Positions 1 through 7,060 of a stretch of DNA of 64,000 nt are shown here, one piece after another; within the stretch, counting starts at the first letter, position 1; each line of letters begins with the position of its first letter. The notes beneath the pieces are model-generated. The model was not told where the DNA came from. It saw only the letters and a program-made list of their open reading frames with translations, and did not search any database. The position numbers were made by a program, and so were the translations under genes. The DNA comes from Actinophytocola sp036402745 (GTDB taxonomy: Bacteria > Actinomycetota > Actinomycetes > Mycobacteriales > Pseudonocardiaceae): positions 1 through 64,000 of the forward strand of contig NZ_DASWSJ010000113.1 in NCBI RefSeq assembly GCF_036402745.1, written 5' to 3'.

Positions 1-180
1 CGCGAGCACGATCAGGACGACCCCGAGGGTGTCGACCTTCTCGCCGTCGAGCCAGTGTTCCGGCAGGAAGAGTACGGCGGCCAGGGGCACGGCGAGGAGA
101 GCCGCGGTCAGCAGCACGTCGGACGGGCCGACTCCCCACCGCGACAACGCAGCCCACGCGCCCCTGCCCGCCGCTGCCAT
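1..180 (-). CDS. Sensor histidine kinase, N-terminal fragment (runs off the window)
   Basis: Sixty codons from an ATG at 180 run to the window edge. The visible part has a short Arg/Trp-containing start, then a hydrophobic segment (residues about 19-40) and a second one beginning near residue 50, the layout of the N-terminal membrane region of actinobacterial NarL-partner kinases (DUF7134-type). It starts 3 bases after the MMPL stop on the same strand, so the two are probably co-transcribed; MMPL followed by kinase and NarL regulator is a frequent actinobacterial arrangement. No catalytic domain is in the window, so the kinase call rests on the N-terminal pattern and neighbour only. It could be another small membrane protein. 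Confidence 0.5.
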   Translation of the reverse strand, partial: MAAAGRGAWAALSRWGVGPSDVLLTAALLAVPLAAVLFLPEHWLDGEKVDTLGVVLIVLA

Positions 181-183
181 TCC

Positions 184-2247
184 TCAGCTCCGTCCCTCGG
201 TCACCAGCACCGGCTGATCCGCCGCACCCGGTTCCTCGGGCTCAGCGTCGTCAGTCGCCGGGCCCGGCCACCAGATCCAGCGGCGCAGACCCACGATCAG
301 CGGCGCCAGCAACGCGGGCGCTACCAGCAGAGTCTGCAGCAGAACGCCGACCGCGACCACCACCCCGATCTCCACCATCGGTACGAACGGCAGCGAGGCG
401 AGCACCGCGAACGTCGCGGCGAGCACCAGCCCCGCCGACGCGATGACCGGCCCGGTCACCGCCACCGCCCGCCGGGTCGCGGCCTCGGTGCCCAGCTCCG
501 CGCGGTCCTCGGCGATGCGCGCGACCAGGAAGATCGCGTAGTCCACGCCGAAGGCCACGAGGAACACGAACACCAGCACCGGCATCGTCGGCTCGGCGGC
601 GGCGAACCCGAGCAGCCCGTGGAACACCAGCGTGCCCAGGCCCAGCGCGGCGAGGTAGGACAGCACGACCGCGCCGACCACCAGCAGCGACGCGGCCAGC
701 GCCCGCAGCAGCAGGAACAGCACCACCAGCACGACCGCGAGCACGATCGGGATCACCAGCCAGGTGTCCCGCGCGCTGGCGGCCTCGGTGTCGACCCGCT
801 CCGCGCCCTCGCCGCCGACCAGCGCCGGGGCCGGCAGGTCGGCCCGCAGCCGCGCGATCACGGCCGCCTCCCGATCGGTGTCCGGGCCGGCCGCGGGCAC
901 GACGTCGACGAGCGTCCAGCCGTTGCCCTCCCGGGAGGTCTCCGCCGAGACGACCCCGTCGGTCGCGTGGGCGACGGCCAGCACCTCGGCGGCCCGGTCG
1001 GTCGGCGTGGCGACGGTCAGCGGCCGGCCGCCCTGACCGGGGTAGGCCTTCGCCAGCGTCGCGAACCCGGTGACCGACTCCGGGGTGGTCGTGAACGAGT
1101 CGGCCTGCCGCAGGTCGGTCGACAGGCCCGTCATGCCGATCGCGAGCGCGCCGAGCACGACCGCCGAGCCCGCCGCGGTCCGCAGCGGCCGGCCGAACAC
1201 CCACCGCCACCGGTCCCGGCTCGCCGGGGGAGTGCTGCCCAGCTCGGGCACCCGGGGCCAGAACACCTTGCGCCCCAAGGCGGTGAGCACCGCGGGGAAC
1301 AGCGTCAGCATGGTCGCCAGCGTCGCCACGATGCCGATCGCGCCGATCACGCCGACCCCGGAGATGTCGTTCATCTCGGCCACAAACAGGCACGCGAGCC
1401 CGAGTGCGACGGTCGACCCGGACGCGAGGATCGCCGGACCCACCCCGCGCAGCGCCGCCCGCATCGCGGCGTGCACGTCGGCGTGCCGGCGCAGCTGCTC
1501 CCGGTAGCGCGCGACCACCAGCAGCGCGTAGTCCGTGCCCGCGCCGAACACCATCACGATCATGATCGACGAGCTCTGCGTGCTGACCGTGAGGCCGAGC
1601 GCCCCGGCGACCACCCGCACGAGCGCCGTCGACAGGAACGCGGCGGCCCCGACGGTGAGCAGCGGCACCAGCCACAGGAACGGGCTGCGGTAGGTGAGGA
1701 TCAGCAGGAACGCCACCACGAGCACGGTCACCAGCAGCAGCGTGGTGTCGATGCCGTCGAACACGGCGCCGACGTCCGCGCCGACCGCGGTCGGGCCGGT
1801 GACCTCGGCCGAGAGCCCGGCCGGCAGGTCGGCGGTCACCGTGCGCACGCGCTCGACGAACGCGGCCGTCCCCGCGTCCGCGCCGCCGGCCGGCCGGGTG
1901 ACCGCGTACATCAGCGCGGTCCCGTCCTTCGACGGCACCGGCGGCATGGCGACGTCGAACTCGCGTGCGAGCGTGTCGTGCTGCCGGGCCACCGCGCGGG
2001 CGTCCCCGCCGGCGAGCCCGCCGGCGCGGTGGTAGACGACGAGCAGTTCCTCGTTCGGCGACCCCGGCACGCGGGCCTCGACGTCGTGCACCAGCGTCGA
2101 CTCCGCGCCGGCCGGCAGCCGGTCGGTGACGTCGTCGCTCTGCACCGAGCTCATTCCCGACGCCAGCGGGAACGCCGCTACCAGCAGCAGGACCCACAGG
2201 GCCATCGTGACCCATTTGCCTCGGCGCCCGGCGGGCAACGTGAACAT
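184..2247 (-). CDS. MMPL/RND-family transporter
   Basis: 687-residue inner-membrane exporter of the MMPL (PF03176) branch of RND pumps, which move lipids, siderophores or drugs out by proton exchange. It shows the family duplication: one helix at the N terminus, a large extracytoplasmic domain, a block of five to six helices around residues 180-350, a second extracytoplasmic domain, then a matching block near 520-660. Conserved pieces include GTDYALLVVARYRE in the first block and GVDYAIFLVARI in the second. I chose the ATG at 2247 and not the ORF start 27 bases upstream because a GGAGG lies at 2253-2257 with 5-base spacing. Substrate unknown. It is divergent from an iron importer, so a siderophore is possible but unproven. 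Confidence 0.9.
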   Translation of the reverse strand: MFTLPAGRRGKWVTMALWVLLLVAAFPLASGMSSVQSDDVTDRLPAGAESTLVHDVEARVPGSPNEELLVVYHRAGGLAGGDARAVARQHDTLAREFDVAMPPVPSKDGTALMYAVTRPAGGADAGTAAFVERVRTVTADLPAGLSAEVTGPTAVGADVGAVFDGIDTTLLLVTVLVVAFLLILTYRSPFLWLVPLLTVGAAAFLSTALVRVVAGALGLTVSTQSSSIMIVMVFGAGTDYALLVVARYREQLRRHADVHAAMRAALRGVGPAILASGSTVALGLACLFVAEMNDISGVGVIGAIGIVATLATMLTLFPAVLTALGRKVFWPRVPELGSTPPASRDRWRWVFGRPLRTAAGSAVVLGALAIGMTGLSTDLRQADSFTTTPESVTGFATLAKAYPGQGGRPLTVATPTDRAAEVLAVAHATDGVVSAETSREGNGWTLVDVVPAAGPDTDREAAVIARLRADLPAPALVGGEGAERVDTEAASARDTWLVIPIVLAVVLVVLFLLLRALAASLLVVGAVVLSYLAALGLGTLVFHGLLGFAAAEPTMPVLVFVFLVAFGVDYAIFLVARIAEDRAELGTEAATRRAVAVTGPVIASAGLVLAATFAVLASLPFVPMVEIGVVVAVGVLLQTLLVAPALLAPLIVGLRRWIWWPGPATDDAEPEEPGAADQPVLVTEGRS

Positions 2248-2255
2248 GGCGACCT

Positions 2256-2276
2256 CCGTGTGTTGTGTGCACACGG
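2256..2276 (-). promoter_or_regulatory. Inverted repeat over the MMPL ribosome-binding site
   Basis: CCGTGTG and CACACGG form a perfect 7-bp inverted repeat with a 7-base spacer, directly overlapping two bases of the GGAGG used by the MMPL gene. It could be a repressor operator or, in the mRNA, a hairpin that limits access to the Shine-Dalgarno. Nothing in the sequence chooses between these. Confidence 0.4.
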
Positions 2277-2382
2277 TGGCCCGCGGGGGTGGCCTGCCGC
2301 GTCTGCCCGGGGTGGACAGTCGCGCGTACTCCCGTGGTTGACCCGCACCAGCCTGCCGGTTATCTTCCCCTACCGGTAGAAG

Positions 2383-2401
2383 TTAGCGGAGGCTATCCTT
2401 A
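2383..2401 (+). promoter_or_regulatory. IdeR/DtxR-type iron box 1
   Basis: TTAGCGGAGGCTATCCTTA matches 14 of 19 positions of the IdeR consensus TTAGGTTAGGCTAACCTAA. It lies about 100 bases upstream of the iron-binding lipoprotein gene and between that gene and the divergent MMPL gene, so it could act on both. In the family, Fe2+-loaded IdeR binds such boxes and represses uptake genes. Confidence 0.7.
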
Positions 2402-2446
2402 CTTCGTGCGGCGATCATGCGGACGGGGACCGGATCTCAGCGTAAC

Positions 2447-2465
2447 TTAGAGTTGGCTTGCCTAA
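2447..2465 (+). promoter_or_regulatory. IdeR/DtxR-type iron box 2
   Basis: TTAGAGTTGGCTTGCCTAA also matches 14 of 19 consensus positions and ends 32 bases before the ATG at 2498. Two boxes spaced 64 bases start to start point to strong iron repression of the downstream importer. Its position inside the longer open frame starting at 2417 argues that the real start is downstream. Confidence 0.7.
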
Positions 2466-2497
2466 GTCGCGATGCGGCTGGAAATTCGAGGTCGAGA

Positions 2498-3529
2498 ATG
2501 CGTTGGTCCATGCGGACGGCGGCACTGGTGTCCGCGGCCGTGGTCGCCGTCGGGTCGCTGACGGCGTGCGGGAACGGCGACGGCGCCGCGGCCGGCGGGT
2601 CGTCGACGCTGACGCTCTACAACGCGCAGCACGAGGACCTCGTGAAGGCGATGGTGGCCGGGTTCACCAAGGATACCGGGATCAAGGTCGACATCCGGTC
2701 GGGCGAGGACTTCGAGCTGGGCAACCAGATCGTCCAGGAAGGCAACGCCTCGCCGGCCGACGTGTTCGTCACCGAGAACTCGCCGGCGATGAGCCTGGTC
2801 GACAGCCACGGCGGCTTCGCCAAGGTCGATGCCGCCACGCTGGCGCAGGTGCCCGGCCAGTTCGTCCCGTCGAGCAAGAACTGGACCGGCTTCGCCGCGC
2901 GGGCCACCGTGCTCGCCTACAACAACACCCAGCTCACCGCGGACAAGCTGCCGGCGTCGATCATGGACCTGGCGAAGCCGCAGTGGCAGGGCAGGTTCGG
3001 CGTGGCCGCGGCGGGCGCGGACTTCCAGGCGATCGTCAGCGCGGTGCTCGACGTCAAGGGCGAGGCCGCCACGGCCGACTGGCTGGCCGGCCTCAAGGCC
3101 AACGCGAAGATCTACCAGGGCAACGGTGCGGTGATGAAGGCCGTCAACGCCGGCGAGATCCAGGCCGGCGTCATCTATCACTACTACTGGTACAAGGACC
3201 GCGCGGAGTCCGGGACCAACAGCAACAACACCGAGCTGAAGTTCTTCGGTGGCAAGGATCCCGGCGCGTTCCTCAGCGTGTCCGGCGCCGGCGTGCTCAA
3301 GGTGAGCAAGCACCAGGCGGACGCGCAGAAGCTCGTGCGGTACCTCACGAGCAAGAAGGGGCAGGAGATCCTGTCCGCCAGCACCGCCCTCGAGTACTCC
3401 ATCGCCAGCGACGTGCCGGCCAACCCGGCACTCAAGCCGCTGGCCGAGCTCGACCCGCCGACCATCGACGTCGCCAAGCTCAACGGTCCCAAGGTGGTCG
3501 AGCTGATGCAGAACGCCGGGCTCCTATGA
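2498..3529 (+). CDS. Ferric iron ABC transporter, substrate-binding lipoprotein
   Basis: 343-residue extracytoplasmic binding protein of the FbpA/FutA/SfuA type (solute-binding family 1) that captures Fe3+ for import. A signal peptide with lipobox LTAC puts the lipidated Cys at residue 24. The mature part begins TLTLYNAQHEDLV, the usual opening of this family, and a HYYWYKD segment near residue 230 supplies the tandem tyrosines typical of Fe3+ coordination. The ATG at 2498 follows a GAGGTCGAG ribosome site; the frame is open back to 2417 but that would place iron box 2 in coding sequence. It is followed by permease and ATPase genes and preceded by two IdeR boxes, so iron is the likely substrate. 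Confidence 0.92.
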   Translation: MRWSMRTAALVSAAVVAVGSLTACGNGDGAAAGGSSTLTLYNAQHEDLVKAMVAGFTKDTGIKVDIRSGEDFELGNQIVQEGNASPADVFVTENSPAMSLVDSHGGFAKVDAATLAQVPGQFVPSSKNWTGFAARATVLAYNNTQLTADKLPASIMDLAKPQWQGRFGVAAAGADFQAIVSAVLDVKGEAATADWLAGLKANAKIYQGNGAVMKAVNAGEIQAGVIYHYYWYKDRAESGTNSNNTELKFFGGKDPGAFLSVSGAGVLKVSKHQADAQKLVRYLTSKKGQEILSASTALEYSIASDVPANPALKPLAELDPPTIDVAKLNGPKVVELMQNAGLL

Positions 3530-3546
3530 CACCGCGAGCGCGCTAG

Positions 3547-5136
3547 GTGACCAGGGTCGATCAGCCGGCTGCCCGCGACGTCCTCGACGTCGCGGGCAGC
3601 CGCGCGTCCCGGCCCGGCCGCCGGTACCCCGTCGGCGTGCTCACCGTCGGCGTGGTCGTCGCCCTGGTCATGTTGATACCGCTGGCTTTCATCGTCGGCT
3701 ACACGATCGAGATCGGGTGGGCACAGGGGAGCGCGCTCGTGTTCCGGCCGCGGGTCGGCGAGCTGCTGTGGAACACCGTGCGGCTGATGGTCGGCGCGAT
3801 GCTCGCGTGCGGGGTGCTCGGCACCGCCGCCGCGTGGCTCGTGGAACGCACGTCGCTGCCGGGCCGGCGGGTGTTCTCCGTGCTCCTGGTGGCGCCCCTG
3901 GCCATCCCGGCGTTCGTCAACAGCTACGCCTGGGTGTCGCTGGTGCCCTCGGCCAGCGGCTACGGCAGCGCGCTGCTGATCGTGACGCTGTCCTACTTCC
4001 CGTTCGTCTACCTGCCGGTCGCCGCCACGCTGCGCGGCCTGGACCCGGCGCTGGACGAGACCGCGCACTCGCTCGGGCACGGCGCGCTGCGCACGTTCCT
4101 GCGCAGCACCCTGCCGCAGCTGCGCCCGGCGCTGCTGGGTGGCTGCCTGCTGGTGGGCCTGCACCTGCTCGCCGAGTTCGGCGCGTTGCAGATGCTGCGC
4201 TTCCCCACCTTCACGACCGCGATCTACGACCAGTACCGCTCGACGTTCAGCGGACCCGCGGCCAACATGCTGGCCGGCGTGCTGGTGCTGTGCTGCCTGG
4301 TGCTGCTGGTGGGCGAGCTGCGGCTGCGGGGCAGGGCCCGGTACGCACGCACCGGCGGGGGAGCCGCGCGGCCGGCGGTCCGGGTGCGCCTCGGGGTGCT
4401 GAGCGCTCCTGCGGTGCTGCTGCTCGCCGCGCTGGTGGCGCTGGCCCTCGGGGTGCCGCTGGTGAGCCTCGGCTACTGGCTGGCCACCGGCAGCTCGGCC
4501 GGCATCGATGTCGACCTGTTGCTGCGCACCACCGGCACCTCGATCGGGCTCGGCCTGCTCGGCGCGCTGGTGACGACGGTCGCGGCGATCCCGTTGGCCT
4601 GGCTCAGCATCCGGCACCGCGGCCGGCTCAGCACGATGCTCGAGCGCGCCACCTACACCGGCAGCGCGCTGCCGGGCATCGTGGTGGCGCTGGCGCTGGT
4701 CACCGTCGCGATCCGGCTCACCCCGGAGCTGTACCAGACGACCGGGCTGCTGGTGGTGGGCTACGGGATCCTGTTCATGCCCCGCGCGATGGTGAGCATC
4801 CGGGCGTCGCTGGCGCAGACCCCGCCGGTGCTCGAGGACGTCGCGGCCGCACTGGGCAGCGGGCGGCTGGCGACCCTGCGCCGGGTGACGCTGCCGCTGG
4901 TGGCGCCCGGGCTCGGCGCGGGCGCGGCCCTGGTGTTCCTCGCCGTGGTCACCGAGCTGACCGCCACGTTGCTGCTGGCGCCCACCGGCACGCAGACCCT
5001 CGCCACCGAGTTCTGGAGCCAGAGCAGCAGCATCGCCTACGGCGCGGCCGCCCCGTACGCCGCGGTGATGGTGCTGATCTCCGCCCCGGCCACCTACCTG
5101 CTCACCCGACAGCTGCGAAGGGAGCCGCTGGGATGA
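3547..5136 (+). CDS. Ferric iron ABC transporter permease (fused two-domain type)
   Basis: 529 residues with two copies of the BPD_transp_1 permease domain in one chain, as in FbpB/SfuB iron permeases, and about twelve membrane helices. EAA-like cytoplasmic loops occur near residues 170-200 (DETAHSLGHGALRTFLR) and 430-460 (EDVAAALGSGRLATLRR); these contact the ATPase. The open frame starts with GTG at 3547, 17 bases after the lipoprotein stop, but a strong hairpin (3566-3602) sits in the first codons and the first clear helix only starts near residue 33, so the true start may lie further in. The end overlaps the ATPase start as ATGA. One polypeptide here replaces a dimer. Confidence 0.92.
   Translation: MTRVDQPAARDVLDVAGSRASRPGRRYPVGVLTVGVVVALVMLIPLAFIVGYTIEIGWAQGSALVFRPRVGELLWNTVRLMVGAMLACGVLGTAAAWLVERTSLPGRRVFSVLLVAPLAIPAFVNSYAWVSLVPSASGYGSALLIVTLSYFPFVYLPVAATLRGLDPALDETAHSLGHGALRTFLRSTLPQLRPALLGGCLLVGLHLLAEFGALQMLRFPTFTTAIYDQYRSTFSGPAANMLAGVLVLCCLVLLVGELRLRGRARYARTGGGAARPAVRVRLGVLSAPAVLLLAALVALALGVPLVSLGYWLATGSSAGIDVDLLLRTTGTSIGLGLLGALVTTVAAIPLAWLSIRHRGRLSTMLERATYTGSALPGIVVALALVTVAIRLTPELYQTTGLLVVGYGILFMPRAMVSIRASLAQTPPVLEDVAAALGSGRLATLRRVTLPLVAPGLGAGAALVFLAVVTELTATLLLAPTGTQTLATEFWSQSSSIAYGAAAPYAAVMVLISAPATYLLTRQLRREPLG
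3566..3602 (+). terminator. 17-bp perfect hairpin between binding-protein and permease genes
   Basis: A perfect 17-bp inverted repeat with a 3-base CTC loop begins 36 bases after the lipoprotein stop. There is no following T-run, so it is not a classical intrinsic terminator. In binding-protein operons such hairpins often protect the upstream message from 3' decay or reduce readthrough, giving more binding protein than permease. Here it overlaps the first codons of the annotated permease frame. Confidence 0.55.
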
Positions 5137-6185
5137 CCTCCTTGACCGTCGCCGGCCTCACCAAGTCGTTCACCGGCGCCCCGGTACTCGCGGGTGTCGA
5201 CCTGCACGTGCCGGCGAACAGCCTCACCGCCGTGCTCGGGCCGTCCGGGTGCGGCAAGACCACGCTGCTGCGGCTCATCGCCGGGTTCGCCGACCCGGAC
5301 GGCGGCACGATCGAGTTCGGCGACGAGGTCGTGTTCGGCCCGGGCCGCCGCGTCCCGTCCCGGCGGCGCAGGGTCGGCTACGTCGCCCAGGAGGGCGCGC
5401 TGTTCCCGCACCTGTCGGTGGCGGCCAACATCACCTTCGGGCTGCCCCGGCGCGACCGCGGGGACGCCGGCCGGGTCGCCGCGCTGCTCGAGTTGGTCGG
5501 CATGCCCACCGCGCTGGCGCGCCGCTACCCGCACGAGCTCTCCGGCGGGCAGCAGCAGCGGGTGGCGCTGGCCAGGGCGCTCGCGCCGGAGCCGTCGGTG
5601 GTGTTGCTGGACGAGCCGTTCTCCGCGCTGGACGCGGGGTTGCGGGAGAGCACCCGCCGCGCGGTGCGCGAGGCGCTGCGGACCAGCAAGGCCACCACCA
5701 TCCTGGTCACCCACGACCAGGCCGAGGCGCTGTCGCTGGCCGACCAGGTCGGCGTGCTGCGCGACGGGCGGCTGGCCCAGCTGGGCAGCCCGGCCGAGGT
5801 GTACGGCACGCCGGCGGACTCCGCCACGGCCGCGTTCGTCGGCGAGGCGGTGCTGCTGCCCGCGACGATCCGGGACGGCCTGGCGGAGTGCGTGCTCGGG
5901 ACCGTCCCGATCGAACGGTCCACTGTGGAGGGCGTGGCGCAGGTGCTGATCCGCCCCGAGCAGCTGCGGCTCACGCCGACGGCCACCACCGGGATCCTCG
6001 CCCGGATCCGCGACGTGAGCTACTACGGCCACGACGCGTCGGTCCGGCTGGACGTGCTGCCGGACGGGATCCCCGTCACCGCACGGATCGCCGGCCACGA
6101 GCTGACCACGCTGAACGGTGAGGTCCGGCTCACCGTGGTCGGCCGTGGCCTGGCGTATCCGGCTACGAACGGCGTGGCGCCGTAA
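5133..6185 (+). CDS. Ferric iron ABC transporter ATP-binding protein
   Basis: 350-residue ATPase of the FbpC/PotA class that powers the importer encoded just upstream. Walker A GPSGCGKTT is at about residues 34-42, the signature LSGGQQQRVALARAL near 130-145, Walker B VVLLDEPFSALD follows, and the switch histidine sits in ILVTHDQAEA. Residues from about 240 on form a C-terminal TOBE/OB-like regulatory domain. The ATG overlaps the permease stop, so the two are translationally coupled. It is last in the operon and converges on a minus-strand gene 21 bases away; a short GTTGA/TCAAC repeat at 6199-6211 spans the junction but is too weak to call a terminator. Confidence 0.92.
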   Translation: MTSLTVAGLTKSFTGAPVLAGVDLHVPANSLTAVLGPSGCGKTTLLRLIAGFADPDGGTIEFGDEVVFGPGRRVPSRRRRVGYVAQEGALFPHLSVAANITFGLPRRDRGDAGRVAALLELVGMPTALARRYPHELSGGQQQRVALARALAPEPSVVLLDEPFSALDAGLRESTRRAVREALRTSKATTILVTHDQAEALSLADQVGVLRDGRLAQLGSPAEVYGTPADSATAAFVGEAVLLPATIRDGLAECVLGTVPIERSTVEGVAQVLIRPEQLRLTPTATTGILARIRDVSYYGHDASVRLDVLPDGIPVTARIAGHELTTLNGEVRLTVVGRGLAYPATNGVAP

Positions 6186-6206
6186 CGACCTCCTGATGGT
6201 TGATGG

Positions 6207-7025
6207 TCAACTCGAGATTTCCGCCGTGGCCTCCTCTGCCGGGATCGTGATGGCGTCCCGGGGCCGTGCGCCGGCGGAGACGTAGCCGACCAGGGCGATG
6301 ATCGTGATGAGGAACAGCACGCTGGTCATGGTGGCGCCCAGGCCGAGGCCGCCGGCGTCGGACTTCTGGCTCAGCAGGTCGCCGAGCGACGCGCCGAGCG
6401 GCCGGGTCAGGATGTAGACCAGCCAGAACGCCACCACCGCGTGGAGCTTCACGCCGAAGCGGGCGAGGGCGATCACCGCGATGAGCCCGCCGAAGATCAG
6501 CGCGGCGGTGGCGTAGCCGAGGTTGAGCTTCTCGGCGGCCAGGTCGCCCGCGGCGGTGCCGAGCGCGAAGGTGAACAGGATCGCCAGCCAGTAGAACGCC
6601 TCCCGGCGGGTCGTGTCGACGCTCCGGATCGACAGCGTCCGCTCGACGGCGAACCAGATCGCGAAGGTGAGCACCAGTGCGACGCTGAAGACGATGGTGG
6701 TCGTCTCGAGCGGCACCCCCGCGGTGTCGGTGAGGTTGTCGGTGATCAGGGTGCCGACGATGCTGATCAGCACCACGGCGAGCCAGTAGACCCACGGTAT
6801 GTAGCGGGTGGTCCGGAACTGCACGACCAGGGCCACGATGAGCAGGATGCTCATGACGTACGTGGTGGTGGTGAGCCCGAGGTTCAGGTCGAAGTTCAGA
6901 TAGTCCGCCGCGGTCTCCCCGACCGTCGTGGACAGAACTTTGATGATCCAGAAGATGATGGTGACTTCCGGGACCTTGTTGAGCATTGTGCGACCACTCG
7001 AGACGTGCTGCGGGTATGGCGGCAC
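6207..7025 (-). CDS. COG4705-type multi-pass membrane protein with internal repeats
   Basis: 272-residue membrane protein of a widespread uncharacterised family. It has about eight helices and an obvious internal repetition: short motifs of the form G(T/E/A)-x-x-x-D recur at helix ends (GETAAD, GTLITD, GTAAGD, GASLGD), and KVPEVTIIFWIIK at the start resembles the later EAFYWLAILF. Conserved acidic residues in helices suggest an ion or metal transporter, but this is inference. The longer frame begins with TTG at 7031, immediately after AAAGGAG (7032-7038) with no spacing; the GTG at 7025 gives a normal 6-base spacing, so I prefer it. It lies 35 bases after the FtsX-type permease and may be co-transcribed. 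Confidence 0.8.
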   Translation of the reverse strand: MPPYPQHVSSGRTMLNKVPEVTIIFWIIKVLSTTVGETAADYLNFDLNLGLTTTTYVMSILLIVALVVQFRTTRYIPWVYWLAVVLISIVGTLITDNLTDTAGVPLETTTIVFSVALVLTFAIWFAVERTLSIRSVDTTRREAFYWLAILFTFALGTAAGDLAAEKLNLGYATAALIFGGLIAVIALARFGVKLHAVVAFWLVYILTRPLGASLGDLLSQKSDAGGLGLGATMTSVLFLITIIALVGYVSAGARPRDAITIPAEEATAEISS

Positions 7026-7060
7026 GGGCAACTCCTTTGTTCGGTGTTCAACGGGTTGGG

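Noticed and set aside
55..2379. 774-codon plus-strand frame opposite the MMPL gene
   Set aside because: Low-complexity Arg/His/Gln product, antisense to a clear MMPL transporter.
2417..2497. Upstream start for the iron-binding lipoprotein
   Set aside because: It would place iron box 2 in coding sequence and put 27 residues before the signal peptide.
6199..6211. GTTGA/TCAAC repeat as a terminator between the iron ATPase and the COG4705 gene
   Set aside because: Five-base arms only and no T-run.
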